Shown one piece after another: positions 1 through 12,339 of a stretch of 64,000 nt of DNA. Location: NCBI RefSeq assembly GCF_949987535.1, contig NC_080072.1:53822356-53886355 (forward strand). The letters run 5' to 3'. Positions within the stretch are counted from its first letter, which is position 1; each line of letters starts with the position of its first letter. The DNA comes from Balaenoptera acutorostrata. Its lineage: Eukaryota; Chordata; Mammalia; Artiodactyla; Balaenopteridae. Position numbers and translations under genes: made by a program. The notes below the pieces were generated by a model. It was given only the letters and a program-made list of their open reading frames with translations, had not been told where the DNA came from and did not search any database.

Positions 1-272
1 CTGATGGGTAGGGCTGGGTTCCCTCCCTGTTGGTTGTTTGGCCTGAGGCAACCCAACACTGGAGCCTACCTGGGCTCTTTGGTGGGGCTAATGACAGACT
101 CTGGGAGGGCTCACGCCAAGGAGTACTTCCCAGAACTTCTGCTGCCAGTGTCCTTGTCCCCACGGTGAGCCACAGCCACCCCCCGCCTCTGCAGGAGACC
201 CTCCAACACTAGCAGGTAGGTCTGGTTCAGTATCCCCTGGGGTCACTGCTCTTTTCCCTGGGTCCCGATGCA
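1..272 (-). mobile_element. LINE-1 5' UTR end of an L1 lying mostly left of the window
   Basis: Bases 1-272 are the reverse complement of about 16,618-16,889 in the full-length L1 5' UTR (shared blocks ggttccctccctgttggttg and tgcatcggg). The element therefore points left, is cut about 430 bp short at its 5' end, and joins older L1 sequence at about 272. Confidence 0.85.
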
Positions 273-462
273 CATATTGGCCTATAATTTTCTTTTCCTT
301 GCAGTGTCTTTGTCTGGCTTTAGTGTCAGAGTAATGCTGGCCTCATAAAATGAGTCTGGAAGCATTCCCTCCTCTTACGTGTTTTGGGAGAGTTTGAGAA
401 GGATTGTATTAGTTCTTTAAATGTTTGGTAGAATTCACTACTGGAGTTTTCGGGACCTGAAT

Positions 463-805
463 TTTTTTTTTAAATTTATTTTATTTAATTTATCTTTTTG
501 GCCGTGTTGGGTCTTCGTTGCTGTGCACGGGCTTTCTCTAGTTGTGGTGAGCAGGGGCTACTCTTCATTGCGGTGCACGGGCTTCTCTTGTTGTGGAGCA
601 CAGGCTCTAGGCATGCAGGCTTCAGTAGTTGTGGCTCAAGGGCTCAGTAGTTGTGGCTCGCGGCCTCCAGAGCAGAGGCTTGGTAGTTGTGGCGCACGGG
701 CTTTGTTGCTCTGTGGCATGTGGGATCTTCCCGGACCAGGGCTCTAACCCATGTCCCTTGCATTGGCAGGCAGATTCTTGACCACTGCACCACCAGGGAA
801 GCCCT
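463..805 (-). mobile_element. CHR-type tRNA-derived SINE
   Basis: Reverse complement gives the SINE head (gggcttccctggtggtgcag) at the right end and an A-tail on the left. The longer subfamily with the ctctaggcatgcaggcttca segment is present. It is inserted in the old L1. Confidence 0.9.
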
Positions 806-1340
806 GTAATTATTTTGTTGGGAGGTTTTAAATTATGATTCAGTCTCCTTGCTAGTAATCAGTCTGTTCAGATTTTTCTGTTTCTTCATTATTCAGTTTT
901 GGTAGATTGGATATAAACTTATCCATTTCTTTTAGGTTTTGCAATTTGTTGGTGTATAATTTTTCATAGTAGTCTCTTACAATTCCTTGTATTTCTGTGA
1001 TATCAGTTATAATATCTCCTATTTCATTTATAATTCCATTGAAGTCCTCTCTGTTTTTGTCTTAGTAAGTCCAGCTAATGGTTTGTCTACTTTATCTTTT
1101 CAAAAAACCAGCTATTAGTTTCATCGATCTTTTCTATTGTCATTTTAGTCTCTATTTCATTTATTTCTGCTCTGATCTTTGTTACTTCCACTCTGATTTT
1201 TGTTATTTCCTTCCTTCTGCTAACTTTGGGCTTAGTTTGTTGTTTTTTTCTAGTCCTTTGAGGTGTAAAGTTAGTTTTTTAGTTGAGCTCTTTGTTTCTT
1301 AATGTATGTGTTTTTTAATGTCTTACAAAACCTTACATGT

Positions 1341-1440
1341 TTCTTTTTTTTTAATTTTTATTTTATATTGGACCATAGTTGATTAACAAGGTTGTGTTAC
1401 TTTTGGGTGTACAGCAAAGTGATTCAGGTTTACACTTAAT
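1341..1440 (-). mobile_element. Very short 5'-truncated L1 3' end
   Basis: About 100 bp containing gtacagcaaagtgattcag preceded by a T-run is an artiodactyl L1 3' UTR tail in reverse. A short acatgttt repeat stands on both sides (1,334 and near 1,442), consistent with a target duplication. Confidence 0.65.
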
Positions 1441-3251
1441 GTACATGTTTACTGCTATAAAATTCCCTCTTAGATATGCTTTTGTTGCATTCCATAGGTT
1501 TTGGTATGTTGTGTTTCCATTTTCCCTTGTCTTAAATGATATTTTTACATTTCTTATTTGATTTCTTCTTTGACACATTGGTTGCTAAGGAGCCTGTTGT
1601 TTAATCTGTACATATTTGTCAATTTTCTAGTTTTGGTTATTGACTTTTAGTTTTATACCATTGTAATCAGAAAAGATGCTTTATATTTCAATCTTCTTAA
1701 ATTTACTGACTTCTTTTGTGGCCTAACATATAATCTCTCCTGGAGAATGTTCCATGTGTGCTTGAGAAGTGTATGTATCCTGCTGCTGTTAGATGGAATG
1801 TTCTGTATATGTCTGTTACGGACATCTGACCTAATGTGTCATTTGAGTCCGATGTTTCCTTACTGATTTTGTTTTGATGATCTGTTCATTGTTAAAAGTG
1901 GGGTACTGAAGTCCTCTGTATTGCTGTTTATTTCACCTTACAGATCTACTAAGATTTGTTTTATATATTTAAGTACTCCTAGGGTGGGTACCTAAATATT
2001 TACAGGTGTTGTATCCTTGTGATAAATTGACCAACTATAATTATATAATGACCTTCTTGATCTTGTTATAGTCTTTGGCTTAAAGTCTATTTTTTTCTGA
2101 TATAAGAATAGGTACCCCCCCCCACTCTCTTTTGGTTTCCACTTGCATGAAACATCTTTCATATCCATTCACTTTGAGCCCATGTGTGTGTCCTTAAAGC
2201 TGAAGTGAGTCTCCTGTAGGCAGCAGATAGTTGTGTCTTGTTTTTTAATCCATTCAGCTATTCTCTATCTTATGATTGGAGAATTGAGTCCATCTACATT
2301 TAAAGTGATTAATGATAGGAGTGAACTTATTACTACCATTTTGGCAATTGCTTCCTGGTTGATTTGTAATTCTTTTGTTCCTTTCTTGCTCTCTTCCTTT
2401 AGGATTTGATGACTTTCTGTAGTGGTATGTTTTGCTTCCTTTCTCTTTCTCCTTTGTGTATCCACTATAGGCTTTTGCCCTGTGGTTACCATGAGGCTTA
2501 CATAAAACATCTTACATTTTTAACAGTCTATTTTAAGGTGATACCTTAACGTTGAACACATATCAAAGCTCCTCCCCCCCATATTTTAAGTATTTGATGT
2601 CACAATTTGCATCTTTTTACATTGCATGTCCATTAACAACTTATTGTAGTCATATTTATTTTTATAACTTTTGTCTTTTAACCTTCATACTAGATTTGTA
2701 AGTGATTTATCTACCATCATTAGAGTAATAGAGTATTCTGAATTTAACTGTATACTTAACTTTATCAGTGAGTTTTATAGTTTCATGTTTTCTTGTTACT
2801 AATTAGTGTCCTCTGGCTTCAGTGTGAAGAACTCCCTTTAATATTTCATGGAAGGTTGGTCTAATGGTGATGAACTCCTTCAGTTTTTGCTTGGAAAATA
2901 CTCTCTCTCTCCTTCAGTTCTGAAGGACAGCTTTGGCAGGTAGAGTATTTTTGTTTGGCTGTTCTTTTTTTTCAGCACTTTGAATATAACATCGCACTCC
3001 CCTTTAGCATGCAAGATTTCTGCTGAAAAAATCTGCTGATAATCTTATGGAGGTTCCCTTGTCCATAACAAGTTGTTTTTCTCTTGCTGTTTTTAAGATG
3101 CTTTCCTTGTAACTTGATAATTTAATTATAACATTTCTTGGTGTGGGTCTCCTTTGAGTTGTCTTACTTGAAACTCTCTGGGCTTCCTGGATCTGAATGT
3201 CTGTTTCCCAGGTTAGGGAAGTTTTCAGCCATTATTTCTTTGAATATTTCT

Positions 3252-3508
3252 TTTTTAAAAAAAATATTTATTTATTTTTTTGGCTGTGCTGGGTCTTAGC
3301 TGTGGCATGTGGTATCTTCTTTGTTGTGGCATGTGGGACCTTCACTGCGGCATGCAGGATCTTTAGTTGCAGCATGTGAACTCTTAGTTGCAGCCTGCGA
3401 ACTCTTAGTTGTGGCATGTGGGATCTAGTTCCCTGACCAGGGATCGAACCCGGGCCCCCTGCATTGGGAGCATGGAATCTTAGCCACTGGACCACCAGGG
3501 AAGTCCCC
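3252..3508 (-). mobile_element. tRNA-derived SINE (CHR-1-like)
   Basis: The reverse complement contains the SINE head ggacttccctggtggtccag and a B-box gggttcgatccctggtcagg. A TSD cattatttctttgaat is seen at both ends (about 3,231 and 3,508). Confidence 0.88.
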
Positions 3509-5912
3509 ATTATTTCTTTGAATAAGCTTTTTGCCCCTTTCTCTATCTCTTCTTCTTCTGGGGCCTTTATAATGTGTATATTGGTCTGTTTGTTGGTTCC
3601 CCAACATCCCTTAAGCTATCTAACTGCTTCATTTAAAAATTTTTCCTTTTTGCTCCTTTGATTGCATTCCACTGCCCTGTCTTTGAGTCTGCTGATCCTT
3701 TCTTCCCATTGATCTAGTCTGCTGTTGAACCCCTCCTGAATATTTCATTTCAGTTATTGTATTCTTCAGCTCTGTGATTTGTTTGGTATTTAAAAAATTT
3801 TTCTATCTCTTTGTTGAAATTCTCACTTGGTTCATGCATTGTTCTCCTGACCTCAGTAAGCACACCTTTATGAACATTATTTTTAACACTCTATCAGGTT
3901 AATTACTTATCTCTGCTTCATTAAGATCTGTTTCTGGATGTTTATCCTGTCCTTTTGTTTGGAACATATTCCTCTGTTTCTTTATTTTCCTTGCCTTTCT
4001 GTGTTGGTTTCTGCTTATTAGATAAAACCGTCACCCGTCTCAGTCTTGATAGAATGGTCTTGTGTAAGAGATGAACCTCATTGATCAGCCCAGCCCAAGA
4101 TCTTAGTTGCCTCATATGCTTTTGTGACTTTCTAAGCCTTCTTCTTTGTTCTTAGTGGCTCCCAGTAGTGGAGGGTGTGTTAAGACCCATTAGTGTCCCA
4201 AAGGGGAGGATCACAGCCAACACCTAGATGTAGGCTGATTAGAAGCTGGACCCTCACTAGCAGCACCTTCCAGGGAGAAACTGGGAGATGGGTGTTTTTG
4301 CCTGCTTCCTCTGTGCTGGGTCCAGGTGTACAGCTGTGAGGGTGAGGGTGCTCCTGCACCCATTATGTTTTGGGAGCTCATCTCTCTGGTAGGCATCTTA
4401 AAAGTTGGGAATGCTAGATGTGGGGTTCAAGTCCTTTGCTCCTCAAGGAGAAGCTAGGAGTTGGGGATTCCCTTTTGATTGTATGGTGCGTGTTGGGGGT
4501 GGGGTTTATGGTGAGAGTGTTTCTCAGACTTTCCTACTCGTTTGATGATATTTTCCCATTCCTCTGATGTGTAGGAGTTGGTCAGTTACGTTCTCGATCT
4601 CTTTCAGAGGGAACTGCTCTGTGTGCAGCTGTACATTTGGTGCATCTGTGGGAGAAGGCGAGCTCAGAAGCCTCCTATGTCTCCATTTTGGTCAACTCTC
4701 TGGAATGTGATGTTATTCCAATTCCTGATATTGTATACATGACCTTTTTTCCTTCTTTTTGGACATTTTTAAGATTGTCTATTTATACTATTTTGAAAAT
4801 TCATGATTGTATATCTTGGTGTAGTTTTTTTTCATTCACTGTGCTGGATTCTTGATTCTTATTTTTTTTTTAAACAGCTTTATTTAGACATAATTCACAT
4901 AACATACAATTCACCCATTTAAGGCGAGCAATTCAATACTTCTCAGTATGTTTACAAATATGAACAATCATCACCACAGTCAATTTCAGAACACTTATGT
5001 CACCTCAAAAAGAAACTCTGTATTCAAGACCTATCATCACTTACCCCCCATCCATCACACGCAGCCCTAAGGAACCACTAATCTTTCTGTCTCTAGAGAT
5101 TGGCCTATTTTGTACATTTCATATAAATGTAATCATAAAATATGTACTCTTTTGTGACTGGCTTCTTTCATTTAGCATGATGTTTTCAAGGTTCATCCAT
5201 GCTGCAGCATGTTACCTGTACTTTATTCCTTTTTATGGCCAAATAATACACCATTGTGTGGATATACCACTTTAAAAAAATCCACTAATCAGCTGATGGA
5301 CATTTTTGACTATTATGACTATGGAAATTCATGTACATGTTTTTGTGTGGACTTATATGTTCATTTTCCTTGGGTATATACTTAGGGAGTTGAATTGCTG
5401 GGTCATATGGTAACTTGATGTGTAGCAATTTGAGGAACTGACAGACTATCTTCCAAAGTGGCTGCATCATTTTACACTGCTATTAACAGTGTATGAGGGT
5501 TCCAAATTTTCCACATCCTCACCAACACTTAATCTGACTTTTTGATTCTAACCATCCTAGTGGGTATGAAGTTTTTTATAGTTTTGATTTGCATTTTCCT
5601 GATAACTAATGGTGTTGACATCTTTTATGTGCATATTAGCCATTTGACTATCTTCTTTGGAGAAATCTCTATGTAGTTACTTTGCCCATCTTTTAAATTG
5701 GGCTATTTGTGCCATAATTATTAAGTTGTTGGGTTCCTTATATAGTCTAGATATAAATCTTTTATCAGATATATGATTTGTAAATATTTTCTTCCATTCT
5801 GTGATCTTTTCACTTTCTTAATAGTATCCTTTGAAGCACATTTTAAATTTTGATTAAATCTAATTTATCTACTTATCTATTTTTTATTGTTGTTGGTTGT
5901 GGTTTTTTTTTT

Positions 5913-6213
5913 TTAAACTTTTTTTTTTTAAATTTTTATTTATTTATTTATGGCTGTGTTGGGTCTTCGTTTCTATGCGAGGGCTTTATCTAGTTGTGGC
6001 AAGTGGGGGCCACTCTTCATCGCGGTGCGCGGGCCTCTCACTGTCGCGGCCTCTCTTGTTGAGGAGCACAGGCTCCAGACGCGCAGGCTCAGTAACTGTG
6101 GCACATGGGCCTAGTCGCTCCGTGGCATGTGGGATCTTCCCAGACCAGGGCTCGAACCCGCGTTCCCTGCACTGGCAGGCAGATTCTCAACCACTGCACC
6201 ACCAGGGAAGCCC
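5913..6213 (-). mobile_element. CHR-type SINE, short subfamily
   Basis: Head on the right (gggcttccctggtggtgcag in reverse), A-tail on the left. TSD ggttgtggtttt on both sides. It carries the ggcccgcgcaccgcgatgaa type body. Confidence 0.92.
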
Positions 6214-6885
6214 GGTTGTGGTTTTGATGCATATCTAAGAATCCTTTCCCAAATCCAAGGTTATAAAGATTTACCTCTGTGTTTTCTAAGGATTTTATAG
6301 TTTTAGTTCTTCCATTTAGCTATCTGATCCATAATGAGTTAATTTTTTTATATGGTTTGAGGTAAGGGTCCAATTTCATTTTTTGCATGTGGCTAGCCAG
6401 CTGTCCCTGTACCATTTGTTGAAAAGACAATTCTTTCCCCATTTAATGGTCTTGACACTCTTGTTGAAAATCAGCTGACCATAAACACATGGGTTTATTT
6501 CTAGACTATCAATTCTATTCCATTTATTTATATGTCTATCCTTATGCCAGTACCAAACTAACTTGATTACTCTCACTTTATAGTAAGTTTTAAAATAGCA
6601 AAGTGTGAATCCTATTTTTTCTTTTTCAAGATTCTTTTGGTTATTCTGGGTCCCTGTAATTTCACAGTAATTTTATAATCAGCTTTTCAATTTCTACAAA
6701 GAAGCCAGCCATGATTCTGACAGGGATTGCACTGAATCATGAACATGGGTTTTTTTCCATTTATTTAGATCTTCTTTAGTTTCCTCCAACAATGTTTTGT
6801 AGTTTTCAGAGTTGTTTTACACTCCTTTAGTTAAATTTATTCCTAAGTATTTTATTCTTATCAATGCTATTATAAATGGAATATT

Positions 6886-7046
6886 TTCTTAATTTTATTT
6901 ATTTATTTATTTATTATTGTTTTTCTGGCCACGCTGCGTGGCTCGCAGGATCTTAGTTCCTTGACCAGGGATCAAGACCAGGGATCGAACCTGGGCCCCA
7001 GCAGTGAAAGCAGAGTCCTAACCACTGGACCACCAGGGAATTCCCT
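6886..7046 (-). mobile_element. Short tRNA-derived SINE
   Basis: About 160 bp with the head gggaattccctggtggtcca in reverse. TSD cttaatttta on both sides. An internal accagggatc duplication is present. Confidence 0.85.
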
Positions 7047-7262
7047 TAATTTTATTTTTTGATTGTTCATTGCAAGTATATAGAAGTACAATTGACTTTT
7101 ATATAATGAACATGTATCCTGCAATCTGTCTGAATTTATTTATTAGTTCTAATAGTTTCTTAGAGGATTCTTTAGGATTTTTTTACATACTAGATCATGT
7201 CATCTGTGAATAAAGATAGTTTTACTTCTTCCTTTCCAATTTGGAACCCTTATATATATTTT

Positions 7263-7611
7263 TTCCTGCCTAATTGTTCAGGCCACAAAGGTAGTAAGAG
7301 ACAGACCTCAAATTTCAACTTGTGTCTGGTTAAAATCCATGTTCTTTTCATTATAACCTGCTAGCTAACCTTGGTGTTGGGGAGAGACATGAAAAATAAG
7401 AATGGAAAGGTAGATTGGAGACCATTCTGTAAGTGAAGCTAAGACTAAAAGGCTAAAGATTGTATTTTTATTTAGTAGGTAGTGAATAACCAAGGGAATG
7501 ACTTGGTTATTCTAAGGAAGTCTTGCTTTAAGAAGATAAATCTGTTAACAATGTACACAATGAATTGGAGGAATAATTTAAAAGGAAAGAAAGCTAGTTA
7601 AGAGCTCTTAC
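7263..7611. other. C2CD3 intron 7, start; no repeat or gene recognised
   Basis: I see no exon, RNA gene or clear repeat in these 349 bp beyond the splice donor of exon 7 at the right edge. Confidence 0.5.
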
Positions 7612-7740
7612 CTGCCCAATAGCAGCTGTATGGCTCTGGTATCAGCTTTTGTGTCATGTTTCCAAAATGTATTCTCAGTTGGAGGGAGGAGGTGATTTTC
7701 AATGTGGTCTTTAAATTGATTCCTAGACAAGGCTTTGATT
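7612..7740 (-). CDS. C2CD3: C2CD3 coding exon 7 (residues 363-406); gene continues left of the window
   Basis: This 129-bp exon follows a CCTTAG acceptor. One base finishes Gln, then 42 codons read [20 protein letters not shown] through [21 protein letters not shown], and two bases remain before a GTAAGA donor. This is the conserved FKDHIE-HLLP and [13 protein letters not shown] block of C2CD3. The next exon was not found in 1-7,611, which is nearly all L1 and SINE sequence, so the remaining and larger part of the gene, with most C2 domains, lies left of the window. Confidence 0.94.
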
Positions 7741-8179
7741 CTAAGGAATGAAAAAAATACTTTTTCAGTGGCTAACATATGGGAAAAATCTAAATCAGAA
7801 TTAATTGAACACGGAATATTTAACATAGTTCAGCCTTCACCTTAAATATATATAAAACTTCACAATTTACAAAGCCCTTTCTTATATTAGAATCTCATTT
7901 CATTTATGTAAGAGAGGGAGGAGAGAATATACCCATTTTTTATATAAGCATGCTGGTTCAGAAGGAGTTAAGAATTTAGCCACTTACATATTTAGCAAGC
8001 GTCAGTGCTAGGTCTAGATTTTGGGTATCTTAACTCCTAGTTTAGGCTTCTTTTCCACCACATTAAGAATTACTTGCTGAACATTTCCAAGATTATTCAG
8101 TCCATATCTTGACAAAAAACACGTGTTAACAACTATCAAGAAATTAACTATTGGGGTTCATGTTTATCCGGTAACTTAC

Positions 8180-8312
8180 TGTGTTGATGCTCCAAGAAAA
8201 TCTTCCTTCATAGAAGGATGAACTTCTTCCAACAACATGCTAGTATCTGGGCTTGATTTCATTGCAGAAATCACCATGGCATTACGCAGTTTATTGCCTT
8301 GTTCTAACAGAG
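8180..8312 (-). CDS. C2CD3: C2CD3 coding exon 6 (residues 319-363)
   Basis: This 133-bp exon starts after a CTTCAG acceptor with two bases completing an Ala codon, carries 43 codons ([20 protein letters not shown], then [23 protein letters not shown]), and leaves CA before a GTAAGT donor, which exon 7 completes to Gln. The segment is predicted helical and resembles human C2CD3 [20 protein letters not shown] as remembered. It is too short and lacks a suitable ATG, so it was found by translating the minus strand and checking splice phase. Confidence 0.93.
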
Positions 8313-8929
8313 CTGAAGAGGGCAAAACAGAACACAGAAAATCTAAAATCCAACAGAAATACTTGAAATATTTAGTACCTTTCCTTCTCTCACAGGACTT
8401 ACCATAGTGTACTATAATTGCTTACTTGTCTGCCTTCCCCACTAGCTTGAGAATCCCTTGAGGACATTCACCTTACAACAAATGTTTACTGAGCTTCTAT
8501 CACGTGGACCGTTTTAGATGTTGGCATTACAGCAGTGAATGAAGTCTCCATTATTTAGAGACTGACCGCCTTACTGGAGCCATTATATACATGCATTGAC
8601 TCTTCCAACTGGTGTTTGCACATAATAAATTTAGTAATATCTACATAATATATTATTTTTGTATCCAGCTATCTTACTGAATTCTCTTATTTGTAACAGT
8701 TTTAATGTCATTATTATTTGAGGAACACTAACAACTATATCAGCTAAACTGTTAGGAGTCATAGTGATAATCTAGTCCAAATGTGTACTTCTATGGATGA
8801 AGAAAAGAATACCAAAACATTTCTATGACTTGTCTAAGATCATACATCAGGTTAACAGAAAAGTCAGGATAAAGTCTTTAAACTCTCTGATAGGTAAAAT
8901 TTCTCTCATCCCTAAGCAACAACAACAAC

Positions 8930-9170
8930 AATTACAGAGGATAACATTTATTGAACCCTTACCATTTCCCGGGCACTACTCTTAAGTATGTTATGTATAG
9001 GAACTCATTTAATCTTCCCAACAATCCTCTGAAATAGGTACTATCATTTCCTTCACTTTCCAGATGACAAAGCTGAGGCACAGAGGATAGGTAACGTGCC
9101 CAAGTTATGCATGCAGTATAACCAGGATGACTCTACATCCTATGATTTAACCACTATACATATATGACCC
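8930..9170 (-). repeat. MIR SINE (ancient)
   Basis: The string aactcatttaatcttcccaa and later gacaaagctgaggcacagag are the MIR core in reverse. Age-diverged. Confidence 0.75.
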
Positions 9171-9533
9171 CACTTTTTCTTAGACTTCTTTTTAAAAGCT
9201 TAGGACCAGTGGTATTATTTCAAGGAACACTGGGAAGAATAATTATTTTCTTGAGGTTCCACAGTTGCTTAGGAGGTAGGTAAGACTAGATACCAAATGC
9301 CTGTCTGTCTTGGTCTAGAGTTTTATAGCTTCTAAAAATAAAGAAGATATGGCAGTCAGGCCAAGAAAAAAATAAGCCAAACAGATCCATAAATGTTCAA
9401 CATTTGTTAGCATAAAGAGTTCAAAATATAGCTTAAAAACTCAAAACCCCAAACCCAAAAAACCCTGAAATATCATATGTTCAATGTGTTATGTCAAAGT
9501 ATAAGTAAAAGAAAATAAAGATCACCATCTGCG

Positions 9534-10192
9534 GTAGGCAGAATTCTATCCTTGATCTTAGCCAAAAGGCCAAAAAGCGATGTAGGCAGAATTCTAAGAT
9601 AGTTCCCCCCAAATTTCCAGCCACTGGTATACAAATACCTTCTCCCAGTGATTCAGTCATCTAGGTATTGCCATAAAGGGATTTTACAGATGTAATTATG
9701 GTTCCAAATCAGTCTACCTCAAGACTGGGAGATTATCTTGGTGGTCCCAAACCTTTATAAAGCAGAGTTTTTTCTGGCTGTTTGCAGGATATGAACTCAG
9801 AGATTTAAAGCATGAGAAGGATGTAATGTTTCATTGTTGTCTTGAAGATGGAGAGGACCACGTGGCAAGAAATGCATGTGGCCTTATGGCCTTTAGGAGC
9901 TGAGAGTGGACCCTGGCTGACTGCCAGCAAGGAAATGGGACCGCAGTCCTACTACTGCAAAGAACTGGATTCTGTCAACAAGAATGAACTTGGAAGTGAA
10001 TTTTCCCTCAGAGCTTCCAGATGAGAATTTAGCTTGGCTGACACCTTGATTGTAGCCTATGATACCCTAAGCAGAAAACCGAACCATACCTTGCTGAACT
10101 TCAGATCCACAGAACTGTGACTAATAAATGGGTATTCTTTTAAGCCATTAAGTTTGTGGTTACTTGTTATACAGCAATAGAAAACTAATATT
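9534..10192 (+). mobile_element. MLT1-like LTR (ERVL-MaLR), solo, interrupted by the U2 fragment
   Basis: The sequence opens with ggtaggcagaattctaagat and continues with the layout typical of MLT1 LTRs: a ccacgtggcaagaaatgcat middle, agcaaggaaatggga, cttagcttggctgacacc and an end near taagtttgtggttacttgtt and aatagaaaactaata. No internal retroviral sequence accompanies it, so it is a solo LTR left by recombination. Family call is from memory. Confidence 0.75.
9549..9581 (-). ncRNA. U2 snRNA 5'-end retrocopy (3'-truncated fragment, non-functional)
   Basis: On the minus strand the 31-32 bases start ATCGCTTTTTGGCCTTTTGG and go on with CTAAGATCAAG, the 5' end of U2 snRNA with two C-to-T changes from the consensus I remember. 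It begins at U2 nucleotide 1 and stops around nucleotide 31. It is bracketed by perfect 15-bp direct repeats gtaggcagaattcta at 9,534-9,548 and 9,582-9,596, and has no poly(A). This is the known class of 3'-truncated snRNA pseudogene. It interrupts the start of an MLT1-like LTR. Confidence 0.88.
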
Positions 10193-10242
10193 TCCATTTA
10201 TGCCACTATCCACAAATGCTGATTAACATTTTGATATACTCC

Positions 10243-10560
10243 GGATTTTTTTTGTGTGTGTGGCCACATTGGGTCTTCGTTGCTGTGCACGGGCTTTCTC
10301 TAGTTGCAGCGAGTGGGGGCTACTCTTCGTTGTGGTGCACGGGCTTCTCATTGTGGTGGCTTCTCTGTGTGGAACACAGGCTCTAGGTGTGCAGGCTTCA
10401 GTAGCTGTGGCTCGCAGGCTCTAGAGCGCAGGCTCAGTGGTTGTGGCGAACAGGCTTAGCTGCTCCGCGGCATGTGGGATCTTCCTGGACCAGGGCTCGG
10501 ACCTGTGTCCCCTGCATTGGCAGGCAGATTCTTAACCACTGTGCCACCAGGGAAGTCCCC
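10243..10560 (-). mobile_element. CHR-type SINE
   Basis: Head in reverse on the right; TSD-like ccggat on both sides; the tail is a T/TG-rich run. Long subfamily. Confidence 0.9.
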
Positions 10561-10596
10561 CGGATAGTTTTTAATCTATGCATACATACACCTGTA

Positions 10597-10630
10597 TATG
10601 TATGTGTGTGTGTATATATATATAAATTTT
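10597..10630 (+). repeat. TG/TA microsatellite
   Basis: A tatgtatgtgtgtgtgtata-type run followed by TA repeats. Confidence 0.8.
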
Positions 10631-10660
10631 TTCTTTTGCAAAAATGGTATATTATGTATA

Positions 10661-10982
10661 CAGTTTTTTTAAATTTAATTTTATTTTTTTTTATACAGCA
10701 GGTTCTTATTAGTTATCTATTTTATACATATTAGTGTATACATGTCAATCCCAATCTCCCAATTCATCACACCACCAACCCCACTTTCCCCCCTTGGTGT
10801 CCATACGTTTGTTCTCTACATCTGTGTCTCTACTTCTGCCTTGCAAACCAGTTCATCTGTACCATTTTTCTAGATTCCACGTATATGCATTAATATACGA
10901 TATTTGTTTTTCTCTTTCTGACTTACCTCACTCTGTATGACAGTCTCTAGGTCCATCCACATCTCTACAAATGACCCAACTA
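10661..10982 (-). mobile_element. 5'-truncated L1 3' end, minus strand
   Basis: The reverse of an L1 3' UTR of the same type as the full-length copy (ttatacagcaggttcttatt near the tail). TSD tatgtatac(a/t)gtttt occurs on both sides. It ends within ORF2's last codons. Confidence 0.9.
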
Positions 10983-10996
10983 TGTATACTGTTTTA

Positions 10997-12335
10997 TAAC
11001 TGCTTTTTCACTTAATAATATGCATTAACTTTTTCTATGTAAATAATGGCTATATAAGTATGTAGTTTTGTTTTTACTTATTTAAAAAAAAATCTCTTTG
11101 GGATTCAGTCAGAAAATGGCTGTCTTGTTTATTCACTGAGAAAGGGTGAGGAAAACATGGTCTGCTAGCATTGGAAATTTGGTTAAAGAAGCTTGCTATG
11201 TGACAGGAAGCCCTCCTCCTTTCAGTTTCTAGTTAATACTTGGCTTAATTTGATATGGTTTAAAGTTCTTTAATGAGGTGGGCACACTCAATAAATGCTT
11301 TATGAATAAAGTAGTTAATGACAAGCAGTGTCAATAATAAACTTCATTTGATTTCAGGGCCATGTAGAAAAATAGTTTTTCCACTGATACCCAAAATGTC
11401 TCTAGAGATATTTGGTACTTGGTACTTTATAATCTAACCACACACAACTATTTTTAATTCCTTAAACACAATACTTCCTTTGTGCTCTCAAAGTTCTGCG
11501 TATCTGATTCCATCAAAGAATTACCATGCAGTATTAAAACTGTCTATCTCACCCAAACAACTTTGAGAGGAGAGATTGGCTTTTGTTGGTCTTTGTATGC
11601 TCGGTGCCTAGTATATATCAGGAATTTGATTAAATGTTTCAATAAATACTTCCACTGTTGCATATATCATACAAAATTGTACTCTATCTGCTTTAGAGTC
11701 TGTTTCCTTTACTACAATACATTCATTAAGTCAGGGACTATCTTATTTATCACTGTAATCCCAATACTCAAAACAATGGCTGACACAAAATAGGCACTCA
11801 AAAGATATCTGCTGAATTGAATTCAGCTTAAAGTTTTCATCCCTGCTAAATAAAATTTCCCTGGGAATAGTAATATTTTAAGAGTGACTTAATTAGTCAT
11901 TAACATTTGAATAGGAATAGGTACTTAAGATACTTTACAATAGCAGGTTTTAAAAAAAGAAATAAACATTGAAGACAACAAGTCGGACAAATCTGAGCAA
12001 GGGTGGTCTATTCATTGGCCTCCAAGTGGTTTCTTCCTTGAAACAGCCATTCTTAGAATAGTTTCTCTAAAGTCTAAGGCATGGCAACAACAACACCTTA
12101 ACTCCCCTTCTTAAGAGGAAGCTGGTTCCACACTAAAAGAGATGTCATGGCATCTTCCTGCACCTCAACTCAATAATTATTTTTTTAACACAAGGGAAGG
12201 GCACTTAGTTGAGTTCATGACAAATGTTTCCCTTGTTTATTTCCTACATGCCATGGGCACAGCCCCTGCTAAACAGGGAGGTATACAGCTTCTGGGTTTT
12301 TTTCCTACTCCTTGCTATCTATTCTAAACCCCAAC
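10997..12335. other. C2CD3 intron; mostly unique-looking, one L2-like fragment
   Basis: An L2 3'-end-like fragment lies at about 11,700-11,820 (gactatcttatttatcactg, then ataggcactcaaaagatatc). The short open frames here show no family match, codon pattern or splice context, and I do not call a gene. Confidence 0.45.
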
Positions 12336-12339
12336 ACTT

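Larger units (their letters stand above)
273..4720 (-). mobile_element. Old LINE-1, minus strand, ORF2 to 5' region, with three insertions
   Basis: Antisense L1 ORF2 runs from about 290 to 2,510; its start is visible as ISSLLSLITLNVDGLN on the minus strand near 2,300, the decayed form of the endonuclease N-terminus. ORF1 sequence follows (for example the reverse of gacagctttggcaggtagag near 2,930), then a 5' region ending near 4,720. Many stops and frameshifts show age. Insertions: SINE 463-805, an L1 tail 1,341-1,440 and SINE 3,252-3,508. ORF fragments here are not genes. Confidence 0.8.
4860..7262 (-). mobile_element. Old L1M-type LINE-1, minus strand, 3' UTR and ORF2
   Basis: The left end is the L1M 3' end in reverse (aattcacataacatacaatt), followed by ORF2 in reverse with recognisable blocks such as ccattgtgtggatatacca and gcatgtggctagccagctgt. 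It is heavily decayed. SINEs interrupt it at 5,913 and 6,886. Confidence 0.82.
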
